In this document: piece by piece, positions 11,983-23,195 of the stretch
Numbering within the stretch: the stretch's first letter is position 1
Layout: every line of letters starts with the position of its first letter
Assembly: GCF_905171765.1 (NCBI RefSeq)
Contig: NC_053391.1
Span: 112,006,618-112,070,617, forward strand
Reading direction: 5' to 3'
Length of the DNA: 64,000 nt
Source: Bufo bufo
Lineage: Eukaryota; Chordata; Amphibia; Anura; Bufonidae
Program-made: the position numbers and the translations under genes
Notes under the pieces: generated by a model
Told to the model about the DNA's origin: nothing
The model's input: only the letters and a program-made list of their open reading frames with translations
Database searches by the model: none

Positions 11983-12405
11983 GGGTCCATTCACACATCC
12001 GCAAAATGGGTCCGCATCCGTTCCGCAATTTTGCGGAATGGTTGCAGACCCATTCATTTTCAATGGGGCCGGAATGTGCTGTCCGCAAATTGCGGATGCG
12101 GATCCGCAGAACACTTACGGACGTGTGAATGGACGTCCGTAAGTGTTCTGCGGATCCGCCAAACACGGACACTGGCAATATGCATTCCGCAATTTGCGGT
12201 CTGCACATCGCCGGCACTATAATAGAAAATGCCTAATCTTGTCCGCAATTGCGGACAAGAATAGGACATGTTCTTTTTTTTGCGGAAACGGAAGCACGGA
12301 TGCAGACAGCACATTCCGGCCCTATTAAAAATTTATGGATCTGCACCCGTTCCACAAAATTGCGGAAAGGATGTGGACCCATTTTGCGGACTTGTGAATG
12401 GACTC
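11983..12405. mobile_element. Harbinger-type foldback MITE
   Basis: Long inverted arms start GGGTCCATTCACACATCCGC at 11983 and are mirrored at the right end (GCGGACTTGTGAATGGACTC, 12386-12405), with roughly 70 bp of similarity. The flanks are TTA on both sides (11980-11982 and 12406-12408), a 3-bp duplication typical of PIF/Harbinger. The interior is full of TCCGCAATTTTGCGGA palindromes and has no gene. Confidence 0.75.
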
Positions 12406-12788
12406 TTAATCTTGCACTCCTGTTTTCTCTTTTTATAACAATCTAGATTCTTTGCAGAGTATCCTTTTGAAGAGTCCTCTCTTCAGGCACTTTATGTTTA
12501 ATCATCATATGTATAAGGCTTCGTTCACATCACCGTTTGGCTTTCCGTTCTATTTGTAATCCATTCTAAATAACGGAAATCATTACAATAACGGAAAGCC
12601 GAATGACAGTAACTGACAACATATATTCCGTTAATTTAACGGATAGACCAAGCGGATCCGTTAAAAAAAACCGGACGTAATGTATTTGTTTGCATTCCGT
12701 TCTTATCCGTTATTCATTCATTTATGACGGATCCGTTTTTTTTTGTTTTTTTCATTAGTTTCCTTCCACTTTCAGACAGTATATATAC

Positions 12789-14100
12789 ATGGATATGTCC
12801 TTGTACAATTTGAGTTGTGGCTTTAGGGATTGCAAGCTTGAAATGCTGCCGGCTGATCTGTTTTTTTCGTTGGATTATTTTATCCTAAGGATGAAATGGA
12901 AACAAAGGCAATTACAATCCCAGAGAAGAAGATATTGGGTTCATCCAATAACCTCAGCACGATGCACAAGAGGAGTATTCTCCACTTTATATCAAGATCT
13001 TCGCCGTCACCCTGAATTTTTTTTTGATTATCTACGTATGAGTGTGTCAAGCTTTGACCATCTTGTGCAGAAACTACAACAACGTCTACGTAGAAATACC
13101 AAATTCAGACGAAGCGTGTCACCAGAAGAATGCTTAATAGTTACCCTAAGGTAAATTTACTTTTATTAATATTTTACTTTTACATTTTTTCCAGAGCTTT
13201 GATATGATGTTCAAGCAAAGGTGTCTGTGACCCCTCCACTGTGTAACAGTAGACTGTCATGAGCTCGGGAGAGCGTGGTGTCACGTTGCGATGTTCTAAT
13301 AATACTTTCAAATATGGTATTACCTATGTTAATTTCTGGAGCAAACAGAGAACTTAAAATTGTCTCTCCTTATATTTTAGATTTCTTGCCACTGGTGAAA
13401 GTCTATCAAGTCTGCACTTCCAGTTTTGCCTGGGTGAATCGACCATTTCCTACATAGTACAAGGCACATGTAAAGCAATCTGGGATCTGCTTCATGAGGA
13501 TTATATTCCACATCCAACAACAGTCGACAGAAATAGCGACCAACTTTTATGAGATAACTCAATTTCCCAACTGCCTATGAGCCGTCGATGGGAAACACAT
13601 TCAGATTTTAATGCCTCCGGGTAGTGGTTCATTGTTTTTTAACTATAAAAAGTACTTCTCTGTAATTTTGATGGCGATTGCGGATGCACAGTACAAATTT
13701 GTGGCTGTGGATATTGGGGCCTTCGGCCAGACCAATGACTATAAAGTCTTCAAGAACTCTAATATGTGACATAGAGTATACTCTGGTAACTTTAGTTTCC
13801 CCAATCCTCGTTCTTTACCTGGAACTACTGAACCTAACATGCCATTTGTGTTGATTGGCGATGAGGCCTTCCAAATGTAATTTAATCTGTTGAAGCCGTA
13901 TGCAAGCTAAATGATTGTAAAAGAATCTTTAATTACAGACTCACAAGGGCAAGACGTATGGTCGAATGTGCATTTGGGATACTGACCAACCGATGGAGAA
14001 TATTCACCAAACCTATTCAATTGTGGACTGCTGGACACTCTGTCAGTGTCGTGATACTCCATCAAGGCACTCATAAAAGTATCAGCAGATGTTGAATGTT
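12789..14100 (+). pseudogene. Harbinger DDE transposase, broken
   Basis: The predicted enzyme would cut and join Harbinger ends. Exon 1 (12789-13150) carries the N-terminal part with GVFSTLYQDLRRHPEFFFDY. A GT-AG intron (13151-13380) then joins it in frame to LATGESLSSLHFQF. Downstream, the DDE_4-type nuclease is readable in changing frames: VDGKHIQI near 13576, VDIGAFGQTNDYK near 13700 and MVECAFGILTNRW near 13958, which would supply the catalytic D, D and E. At least one frameshift near 13530 and several stops, for example just before AVDGKH, inactivate it. The start codon is uncertain. Confidence 0.85.
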
Positions 14101-16071
14101 GTGCAGGAGTCGGGGGCCGTAGAGTGTGTAGCGAATGAGAGTCAGACACCTGAGATTAATGGGGTGAATGTGAAGTAGGTGGAGTGGTAAAAGTGTGTGG
14201 AGCTGAAAAGAAATAGGGAGAAACACTCCCCGCAGTATAGGTTGGGGTACTGGACCGAGAGGGGGGATTGGATTGGCAAGTGGAGAAAGAAGTGGAAGGA
14301 GGATAAGGCATTGGTTGGTTTGAATACGATGGGCCATAAGACTGTGGTCTGTGAAAGGAAGTATTTGAAGGTTGGTAGTATTGGGATGGGGCATAGGAAT
14401 GTGGTGTGGGAAAAGAGGGTGGTGGGGGATATGTCTGGGATGGGTGGCGGTGCACAAAATTGAACATGGTTTGCGTCAATGCCATCTGACATTGAAAATT
14501 GTGTTCCAGAGACAGACGATGCATCCATGGAGCGAGAGTTAAAAGAAAACTCTGATTAGAAGTAAGGGGATCCGACCGCCCCGCCCCCTCCAGCGTCCGG
14601 ATGTGGTTCAGAAGCTCTTCCTTATTCCTTATTCCTAAACATGTTTTCCTCTACTCTCTTCAAATTGTCCGTTACAATTTTTGCTAGGTCTTTTATCTCC
14701 GCAAAAATTCTCCTACCTGTTCCACGCCTCCTACGTACTCCTGCAAAAGCACTGTCTAATTGATGTTCTGCAGTTTCCATAGGAGCAGATGGAACAGGTA
14801 GGGGATCGTCTGTTTCTGGAACAGGATTGTCACTGACAGAAGCTCCAGCAGCCTGTACTGTTTCCTCTTCCGGGGGCTAAAGAGTGCTTGAGTGAGTCCT
14901 ACAAAGAGAAAAAACTAAAATTTATTTTTGGCCCATTGCAAAATGTAATCACAAAATATTAAACTACAAGTGGAATACTTACTGCCTCATTTCTGCAGAC
15001 CTTCTCAGGAACTGCAGCAGGGGAGCGTATTGGTAGGTCCGAACGTTCCTTGCCCCGGAACTGCTCGGAAAGTTTCTTTCTGTGTGGAGGTCGCCGATAA
15101 AACGATCCCTCATTGACCTCCACCGAATCACTATGATCTCCCCTATTGAATTAAAACGCTTATTTATTATACATGTAAATAACCTCAGAGGTTCTGTTGG
15201 CACTGTAGTCAACTCACCACAAGCCTGTTGTTGACGGTCATTCATATTCTCCCAGTTTTCCACTAGGGCTCTAAAAATTTCAGACCACATACGCCGGGTC
15301 GCTATGTGGTCCGCATGAAGCCGCTGGGACTGGTCCCATAGTGCCGGTCTCTCCCCCACGAGATGGATGAGGAGTTCCTGGTCAAAATGGATGTTTGTTG
15401 GAACATCCTCATCCGAGTGACTTCTGGAACCCTATAGACAGTGATAATTAATTAAGAAGTTTGATGTGAAACCGCCAACAGTCCAGCTGTGGAGAAACTC
15501 TTCCAAGATGCACACTTCAAAGGTGTTCTTGGAACATCATATGGAAGAATGCAACATGGTGTGAGTTGTAGTTTCATAGCTACTGGAGTGGCAGAGATTG
15601 AGCATCTATAATGGAAGAAAATATATACTCACAGTCCCACGGTGACCACGGCCATGACCTCTCCTTCTATGACCCTTAGGAACTGGGCCACGTGGTCTTG
15701 TTGCTGGAAAAGAAATGACTGCCTCCTCCTAAAGTTAATAGAAATGGTTGGAAATTATTATGCTGTAAACTTTATTAGCGTCTCTTTCCATTGCTATTCA
15801 AGTATACCTGTTTTGGCTCGTGAGTACTTGTCCTGCCCACATCTGTTGCAGGTTGTCTTTGGCTGAATTCCTATAAAACAATATAATTATTTTTTTTTAT
15901 CTAGTGTTGAAGTAGTATTTAGTATTAGGGTATAGTATGCCCCATTTTCTAAATACATACTGTCTCCATTTGGGAGTGTGTCCTCTGTTTCATCCTGTGA
16001 ACCGCTAGGTGATGATTGCTCCTGAAATATTGTTTGACAAAAATGAATTAGTATATATATGTATAAATATA

Positions 16072-17652
16072 CACTGCTCAAAAAAATAAAGGGAACACTT
16101 AAACAAGACAATGTAACTCCAAGTCAATCACACTTCTGTGAAATCAAACTGTCCACTTAGGAAGCAACACTGAGTGACAATCAATTTCACATGCTGTTGT
16201 GCAAATGGGATAGACAACAGGTGAAAATTATAGGCAATTAGCAAAACACCCCCAATAAAGGAGTGGTTCTGCAGGTGGTGACCACAGACCACTTCTCAGT
16301 TCCTATGCTTCCTGGCTGATGTTTTGGTCACTTTTGAATGCTGGCAGTGCTCTCACTCTAGTGGTAGCATGAGACGGAGTCTACAACCCACACAAGTGGC
16401 TCAGGTAGTGCAGCTTATCCAGGATGGCACATCAATGCGAGCTGTGGCAAGAAGGTTTGCTGTGTCTGTCAGCGTAGTGTCCAGAGCATGGAGGCGCTAC
16501 CAGGAGACAGGCCAGTACATCAGGAGACGTGGAGGAGGCCGTAGGAGGGCAACAACCCAGCAGCAGGACCGCTACCTCCGCCTTTGTGCAAGGAGGAACA
16601 GGAGGAGCACTGCCAGAGCCCTGTAAAATGACCTCCAGCAGGCCACAAATGTGCATGTGTCTGCTCAAACGGTCATAAACAGACTCCATGAGGGTGATAT
16701 GAGGGCCCGACGTCCACAGGTGGGGGTTGTGCCTACAGCCCAACACCATGCAGGACGTTTGGCATTTGCCAGAGAACACCAAGATTGGCAAATTCGCCAC
16801 TGGCACCCTGTGCTCTTCACAGATGAAAGCAGGTTCACACTGAGCACATGTGACAGACGTGACAGAGTCTGGAGACGCCGTGGAGAATGTTCTGCTGCCT
16901 GCAACATCCTCCAGCATGACGGTTTGGCATTGGGTCAGTAATGGTGTGGGGTGGCATTTCTTTGGAGGGCCGCACAGCCCTCCATGTGCTCACCAGAGGT
17001 AGCCTGACTGCCATTAGGTACCGAGATGAGATCCTCAGACCACTTGTGAGACCATATGCAGGTGCGGTTGGCCCTGGGTTCCTCCTAATGCAAGACAATG
17101 CTAGACCTCATGTGGCTGGAGTGTGTCAGCAGTTCCTGCAAGACGAGGGCATTGATGCTATGGACTGGCCCGCCCGTTCCCCAGACCTGAATCCAATTGA
17201 GCACATCTGGGACATCATGTCTTGCTCTATCCACCAACGTCACGTTGCACCACAGACTGTCCAGGAGTTGGCAGATGCTTTAGTCCAGGTCTGGGAGGAA
17301 ATCCCTCAGGAGACCGTCCGCCACCTCATCAGGAGCATGCACAGGCATTGTAGGGAGGTCATACAGGCACATGGAGGCCACACACACTACTGAGCCTCAT
17401 TTTGACTTGTTTTAAGGACATTACATCTAAGTTGGATCAGCCTGTAGTGTGTTTTTCCACTTTAATTTTGAGTGTGACTCCAAATCCAGACCTCCATGGG
17501 TTGAAAAATTTGATTTCCATTTTTTTATTTTTGGGTGATTTTGTTGTCAGCACATTCAACTATGTAAAGAACAAAGTATTTCAGAAGAATATTTAATTAA
17601 TTCAGATCTAGGATGTGTTATTTTTGTGTTACCTTTATTTTTTTGAGCAGTG
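16072..17652 (+). mobile_element. Tc1-like element in a Harbinger intron
   Basis: The TIR CACTGCTCAAAAAAATAAAG starts at 16072, and its inverse CTTTATTTTTTTGAGCAGTG ends at 17652. TA duplications flank it (16070-16071 and 17653-17654). It is a typical 1.6-kb Tc1 length with one transposase frame on +. It sits in the first intron of the Harbinger MADF gene, so its insertion need not have disrupted that protein. Confidence 0.92.
16369..17393 (+). pseudogene. Tc1 transposase (DD34E), two lesions
   Basis: This is a cut-and-paste transposase of the Tc1 family. From [20 protein letters not shown] it reads through paired-type helix-turn-helix DNA-binding domains. The DDE triad follows as FTDESRF (near 16820), MQDNARPH (near 17093) and DLNPIEHIW (near 17190); I count 34 residues between the second D and the E. 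A TAA stop interrupts at about 16624. A one-base loss near 16920 changes frame just before MVWGGISLEG. With only two lesions over about 340 codons it is a fairly young but dead copy. Confidence 0.92.
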
Positions 17653-17745
17653 TATATATACATATATATATAGACACAGAGATAGATAGACAGAACGCGA
17701 GACACAGAGAGAGACAGACAGACATACAGAGAAAAGACCGAGAGA
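17653..17745. repeat. TA and GACA/GATA microsatellite
   Basis: (TA)n is followed by short GATA, GACA and GAGA repeats. It lies at the right target site of the Tc1 element and may have grown from the TA target. Confidence 0.7.
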
Positions 17746-18902
17746 CAGTGAAAGAATCTGTCTACTTACCACAATCTCCAATAGAGGGGTACTGTGGTCA
17801 CTGCTGTTTTGTGACATTTCTGAAAAAAATCATCATACTTGATTTCAGTAATGAAATAAAAAAATACTTTGACATCAATTATTCAACACGTGTCATGATG
17901 GAAAAGAAGGAACACAGACCTGTTCCCATACTGCGAACATTGCACTTGCTGGATAGCAAGCTATATTTTAGGCATGAAAAAAATAAAAATTTCAGGACAA
18001 CTTTTGTCACATTGGGCAATTGATTCCAATAAGCGTGCCTGTATATCAGATTGAAAACTATAGCTGTGTAGATTCATCAGACAAGCAAACATCTGGCTGC
18101 ATACCGATTGACTTGAATGTGTATGCTATATGCCCAATACGACCATTTTTAAAATGGAGGCACTGATCAGAAATTGCACGGAAACATGCGCAAAATGGAG
18201 TGCACAGGGTCTGTTCTAATGCATTGTGAAGCCATCGTGTGCAGTTCACAGTATGGTCACAGAGCCATAACATAGTACTGTACATTAATAAGCACAGGGG
18301 CTAAAAAACATCACACACATGGTGGCTATGTCCATGGTATTCAATGGATTGCTGTGGATGTGGAGAGATGTGGCTGACATTACTGTACGCAAATATTTCA
18401 TGCTATCCTGCAACAATACATTTGGTAGGAACATGTTTTTACACTTTTTTAAACTTGCATTAAACTTTTACTTACTTTTTTTGACTAGACAAGCTTTCTG
18501 CAGTGTGATCTCATATAGTAAAGCTTTAAAGATGGTCGCGGGGAGGGTCTGCTGACGGTAACATGAGAACTTTTGCAGACAGAAGAATAACGGAGTGCAT
18601 ACAGGATCACATACAATGTACTCCGTTTCAATCCGTTACTCATTGACTACAATGCAAAAAGTAACGGATACGTTGTGAATCCGTTATTTGAGACGGGAGA
18701 AAAAGTCCTGCATGTAGAATTATTTTTTCCGTCTAAATTAACGTAAATATGATTGAATGGTGCCAAACGGAGTGTAACTGACAATTTATGAAATCAATAG
18801 AAGTGAATGGGATTTTAAACGGAGTCGTTATTTTCCGTTTTATTCATCCTCTGAACGGAAGAATATAACGGAAAACCAAACGGTGATGTGAACGAAGCCT
18901 AA

Positions 18903-19252
18903 CTAGACTATTTATAGCATTTATCATAAATATTATCATTTAGGCTGTTTTGTATTAGCTACTAATTAGAATTCTCTTTTCATTGCTCTGTAATTACTAT
19001 AGTATACCCATTAATGACGAAAGCACATGAGTTCAAATTAGATTCTTGTGTGTGTGCTTTCATTGACATGAGAAATCTCTAGGTTGTGATAAAGGATCAT
19101 AAATTTGTTCCACATGAATAACAGAATTTAATGTCCATACATAAAATGGTGACCTTTGCACATATTTTAGTATGCCCAAAATTATTGTATTTCTATTGTA
19201 CCAAAACTATCCAACAAAGAATGATTGTTTGACTTTAATATGATATAATAAT
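18903..19252. other. Spacer, nothing recognised
   Basis: AT-rich sequence without a recognisable gene, terminal repeat or array. Confidence 0.45.
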
Positions 19253-19568
19253 TAGAGATGAGCAAATTGAAAAAAAATTTGATTCGCCAGTTTGCCCAAT
19301 TTTTGGGGAAAAATTTGGTTCGATACGAATAAATTTGTAGCGAATTACATAAAAAAACATCTATTTCCTGGCTGCAGAGAGCCTTTATAAGGGTGTAGAA
19401 CACTGTGCCTTTCAGTAACACGCATAGGAAGTCTGCTGTGGTAGTGAAATAATACTGTGAGTCCGTATGACATGCAGATGACAGGCTTCACTTATTTGGG
19501 CAGTCACGGGGCCAAAACTGACCAAATAAGTCATGTATGAACTCAGCCTTACAGGTTAATGTTAGCAC

Positions 19569-21142
19569 TAGGGTTGAGCGAACCCGAACTGTAAAGTTCG
19601 GGTTCGTACCGAACTTTACGGTGTTCGGCACCCGAACCAGAACATTTCAGTAAAAATTCGGGTTCAGTGTTCGGGTAATATTAATAAAATCCGATGGTAT
19701 ATTTTAACTTGAAGCGTCCCCATCACCATGGGAATGCCTCTATGTTAGAATATACCATCGGATTTGAGTTCGATTGTGAATACTCAGATCCGACAGTATA
19801 TTCTAACACAGAGGAGTTCCCATAGTGATAGGGACGCTTAAAGTTAGAATGTACTGAGAACTGTGGACATAACGGCCCACTGCTGCCTGGCAGCACCTGA
19901 TCTCTTACAGGGGGCTGTGATCCGCACAATTAATTGTGCGGATCACAGCCCCCTGTAAGAGATCAGGTGCTGCCAGGCAGCAGGAGGCCAGACCCCCCTC
20001 CCTCCTCAGTATTAAAATCATTGGTGGCCAGTGCGCCCCCCCTCCCTCCCCAGTATTAAAATCATTGGTGGCCAGTGCGGCCCCCCCACCCCCACCCCCC
20101 TATTAAAATCATTGGTCTTCAGTGCGACCTCCCCTCCCCCCTAATTAAAATCATTGGTTAACAACCCCTCTCCCATCATTGGTGGCAGAGGAGCGGCAGT
20201 TCTGATTGGAGTCCCAGTTTAATTGCTGGGGCTCCAATCGGTTACGATGGCAGCCAGGATGCTACTGCAGTTCTGGCTGCCATGGTTACTTAGCACTTTT
20301 AGCAGCATTATACTTACATGCGCTGTCTGTGGCCGGCCGGGCGCTCCTCTTACTGGTAAGTGAAAGGTCTGTGCGGCGCATTTCTTATAGCACAGACCTG
20401 TCACTTACCAGTAGGTGGTGTAAGTATAATGCTGCTATTAAACTGGGACTCCGATCGGAACTGCTGCGCCGCTGCCACCAATGATGGGGGGGAGGGGGGT
20501 TGTTAACCTGTGGCCACTGCCACCAATGATTTTAATTAGGGGTGGGGGGAGAGGGGAGGCCGCACTGGACACCAATGATTTTAATAGGGGGGACCGCACT
20601 AACCACCAATGATTTTAATGGGGGGGTGGGGGGCTGCACTGGCCACCAATGATTTTAATACTGGGGAGGGAGGGGGGTCTGGCCCCTGCTGCCTGGCAGC
20701 ACCCGACTTCTTACAGGGGGCTGAGATCCACACAATTAACCCCTTAGGTGCGGCACCTGAATGGTTAATTGTGCGGATCACAGCCACCTGTAAGAGATCG
20801 GGTGATGCCAGGCAGCAGGGGGCAGTTATGTACACAGTTCTTAGTATATTCTAACTTGAAGCGTCCCCATCACCATGGGAACACCTCTGTGTTAGAATAT
20901 AGTGTCGGATCTGAGTTTTCACGATCGTGAAAACTCAGATCTGAAAAAGCTAATACTATTATTTTCCGTTATAACCATGTTATAACGGAAAATAATAAAG
21001 TGAAGTTCGGGTCACCATTGACTTCAATGGGGTTCGGGTTCGGGTCCAAGTTCGGATCAAGCTCGGGTCCCAAACCCTAACTTTTTTTTAAAGTTCGGCC
21101 GAACTTCCCGAACCCGAACAGCTAGGTGTTCACTCAACTCTA
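19569..21142. mobile_element. hAT MITE with perfect 8-bp duplication
   Basis: The TIR TAGGGTTGAGCGAACCCGAA starts at 19569, and its inverse-type end CACTCAACTCTA closes at 21142. The 8 bp GTTAGCAC is present on both sides (19561-19568, 21143-21150). The element interrupts hAT 3' sequence whose uninterrupted version survives at about 10735-10750, so the empty site is known. The interior is non-coding and strongly palindromic: blocks with ATTAAAATCATTGGTGGCCA at 20000-20160 return inverted at 20510-20670. Confidence 0.93.
19880..19983. repeat. Perfect 104-bp palindrome
   Basis: Centred between 19931 and 19932 (CACAATT/AATTGTG), both 52-base arms match without a mismatch, starting CTGCTGCCTGGCAGCACC and ending GGTGCTGCCAGGCAGCAG. 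A diverged relative with a spacer lies at about 20685-20818. It lies inside the hAT MITE. Confidence 0.95.
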
Positions 21143-21534
21143 GTTAGCACCAAGAAGAAGCGCACTCCTTTTACACCGTCATCAGCTGATTCCACTTAGA
21201 TGTCTACAGACCCTGTTTTATTAAACGCTTATACAAGTAGAGCCCCCCTGACAGAGTGGAGAGGGTGTAACCAGTAAGTTTGTGTTGAATATCACTGATT
21301 ATTTTGACCTTCCTCTGATCCATCAAAATAAAATAACACACAAAAAACGGATCCTGTCTGTGGAGCATCCGCCTTCACTCGGTCAGCATTTGGTCAGTAA
21401 TCCATCAGTATTGCTAATGCCCAAAAAAAACAGGAGTGGATCCAAAACAGAGATGACACATGAACGGAATAGTTGCATTTCTTCTGTGTTTTGTACCGAC
21501 TCCTGTTTTTGGCTACCAAATCACAAGCCAATTC

Positions 21535-22776
21535 TTTTTTTTTTTTTTGAACGTGGGACAAAAAACAACGTTTATTTAACAAACAGGATATTAACACACA
21601 GATGGGGCAAAACCACAAGATTTAAAAGACAAACTGGAAAAACAAAGTGCTTCATCAACAAGAATGGATTGCAGACTAGTGTCGGGGTGACCATGATGGT
21701 AATGCAAACGGATCAAGAAATGTATGGGAATTATGGCTGATAACTTGAGGACAGTCCAGCAAAACAAGCTGACTCCAGCTCGTTTCGTGACAAGCTGGGT
21801 TGCTGATAAGTGGATTCTAAAGTGTCTGAAGAAATGCGAGTAAAGACATTAGAATAAATTGTCCACTTCCTCCAACATGACCTCATCCTTTGATTTATGA
21901 ATATCATTCCATAAAGTCTTGAAGTCCTCTACGTGGATGGCATAAAAAATGTCCATGCGAGGTTCGACGGGCACATAGAAAACAAGTTCTGTGGCTGACA
22001 CTGATCCAGACATGTCATACCCGATCCACATCGCCGCTAGCCAAGTAAGGTCCTGAGAACTGATCACCAGCTTACTCAAACATCAGTCAAAGTTTCTTTG
22101 GAACCACGTCCCTACGGTAGCTGTGAGCGCCTCGGAGCCATTATACAGGAAGTGGGGGAGGCAAGTAAATATCTTTGGTAACACCTCCAATAGATCGTCC
22201 TCTGTGTACGTCCCGCAGAACCAACTTGTACACACAATCCGGTCCTCTGTGCTTGCCTTGGTGAGAAGAGGCTTTTATGAAATCTGTATGAGCACAGCCA
22301 GTAGATCTGTCCTTTCCTTTGAGTCCAGGTAACAGGAAAATTTTAGGTTGAACTCTGAGCCCACTTCAATGGTAAGACCCTTCTGCTTCTCAGCAGTATG
22401 TGGGCAGAGAGGTGCTTGGAATGCTCTTTCAGTCTGGTGTATGAGAAATTATACATCGGTGTCACGCTGTACATAGTCCATTGTTTTTGAAGGAGCAAAG
22501 CAGCCTGTGCCGGATCAAGATTTTCCTTCAAGGGGGTGCACTGTGGGATTTTTATTTTAGACATGTATCTCAATGCAGACCGTCGTTGTGCAGAGGTCAA
22601 GCTTCCGGGAGGATACCTTGAGATGTGAAAATGACTGCTACTTCATGCCGATGACCTACTTCTGGTGGTTATCACCCCATCAGTTGTTGTTTGCATATCC
22701 TTGCGATAAATGATGTTCCCTTTCACTGACTGTAAACAGAGATATTGACAGACAAACATATCAAACTCTGCCGCCA
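21535..22776 (-). pseudogene. CENPL: CENP-L processed pseudogene
   Basis: Read on -, the fragments match centromere protein L, a CENP-A-associated kinetochore subunit: KQWTMYSVTPMYNFSYTRLK (near 22500), FTCLPHFLYNGSEALTATVG and GTWFQRNFD (near 22130), LTWLAAMW (near 22040), FYAIHVEDFKTLWNDIHKS (near 21930) and CLYSHFFRHFRIHLSATQL (near 21820). There are frameshifts near 22360 and 22290 and stops near 22080 and 21850. No intron interrupts about 800 bp of coding similarity. An AATAAA (21571-21576 inverted) lies 22 bp before a 14-base A tail (T run 21535-21548). These are marks of a retrocopied mRNA. The parent gene is not in the window. A target duplication was not found. Confidence 0.85.
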
Positions 22777-23195
22777 TCTTTCTATGCGCCACGTCTCCAT
22801 TCCCCTAACCAGCCAGATTTACCAGCATCTGTTCCAGAACATACAGCAGTGGAATTACATTGTTTATCCCGTAGTCCTGGCAACTGCCAAATAACATGGC
22901 CTCCTCAAAGGGCCTGAGAAAATGGCAGGTGTCATGCATGAGCTGCCACTGGCTGACATCAAAGATACAGAGGAGACTACTCCTGTCGGCTTGGATCATC
23001 AAGAAATTGTTTATGGCCTTTCTCTGTTCTTACAGTCGATCCAACATATGAAGGGTGGATTTCCAATGGTTGGAAACGTTGCATATCAGTCTATGTTTAG
23101 GGATGCCATTCTGCCGCTGCAGCTCAAGGAGGGTGTGCTTTGCAGTGTACGAGTGGCCGAAGTGCATGCAAAGTTTCCTGGCCATTTTTAGGACA
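22777..23195 (-). pseudogene. hAT transposase fragment
   Basis: It encodes RDVLKMARKLCMHFGHSYTA then LLELQRQNGIPKHRLICNV and, near 22900, FDVSQWQLMHDTCHFLRPFE. This parallels the middle of the transposase at 7980-8350 (CQWQLMCDSCRFLGPFEEA). It is bounded by the CENP-L retrocopy on one side and L1 ORF2 on the other. Neither edge is a hAT terminus. Confidence 0.85.

Larger units (their letters stand above)
14156..17817 (-). pseudogene. Harbinger MADF/Myb-like protein, seven-exon model
   Basis: This is the DNA-binding partner that Harbinger transposases need. I can chain exons with GT-AG introns on the - strand: 17817-17770 (MSQNSSDHSTPLLEIV), 16021-15961, 15870-15808, 15703-15633, 15431-15218, 15142-14983 and 14876-14156. 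The first six joins keep the frame. Exons 5-6 encode the MADF domain (LLIHLVGERPALWD to QYAPLLQFLRRS), and the last exon encodes a Pro/Tyr-rich tail. The join into exon 7 is off by one base, possibly from a C-run change. A 7-bp tandem duplication (TTATTCC) near 14620-14635 also breaks the frame. The Tc1 element lies wholly inside intron 1. Confidence 0.72.
12517..18899 (+). mobile_element. Complete PIF/Harbinger transposon
   Basis: The TIRs GGCTTCGTTCACATCACCG begin at 12517 and are mirrored at the right end (18881-18899). Similarity continues to about 33 bp with one mismatch. The flanks are TAA on both sides (12514-12516, 18900-18902). The element carries the two genes expected of an autonomous Harbinger: a DDE transposase on + and a MADF DNA-binding protein on -, with convergent 3' ends near 14150. 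A Tc1 element of 1,581 bp is inserted inside; without it the element is about 4.8 kb. Both genes are damaged. About 17830-18500 holds nothing I can name. Confidence 0.9.

Noticed and set aside
14071..14528. Three overlapping frames of ~125 codons on -
   Set aside because: Only the frame reading MHRLSLEHNFQCQM with a Pro/Tyr-rich tail continues the MADF protein; the other two are shadows.
21500..22800. A target duplication for the CENP-L retrocopy
   Set aside because: I compared the bases beyond the A tail (AAGCCAATTC side) with those beyond the 5' edge near 22777 and found no convincing match.
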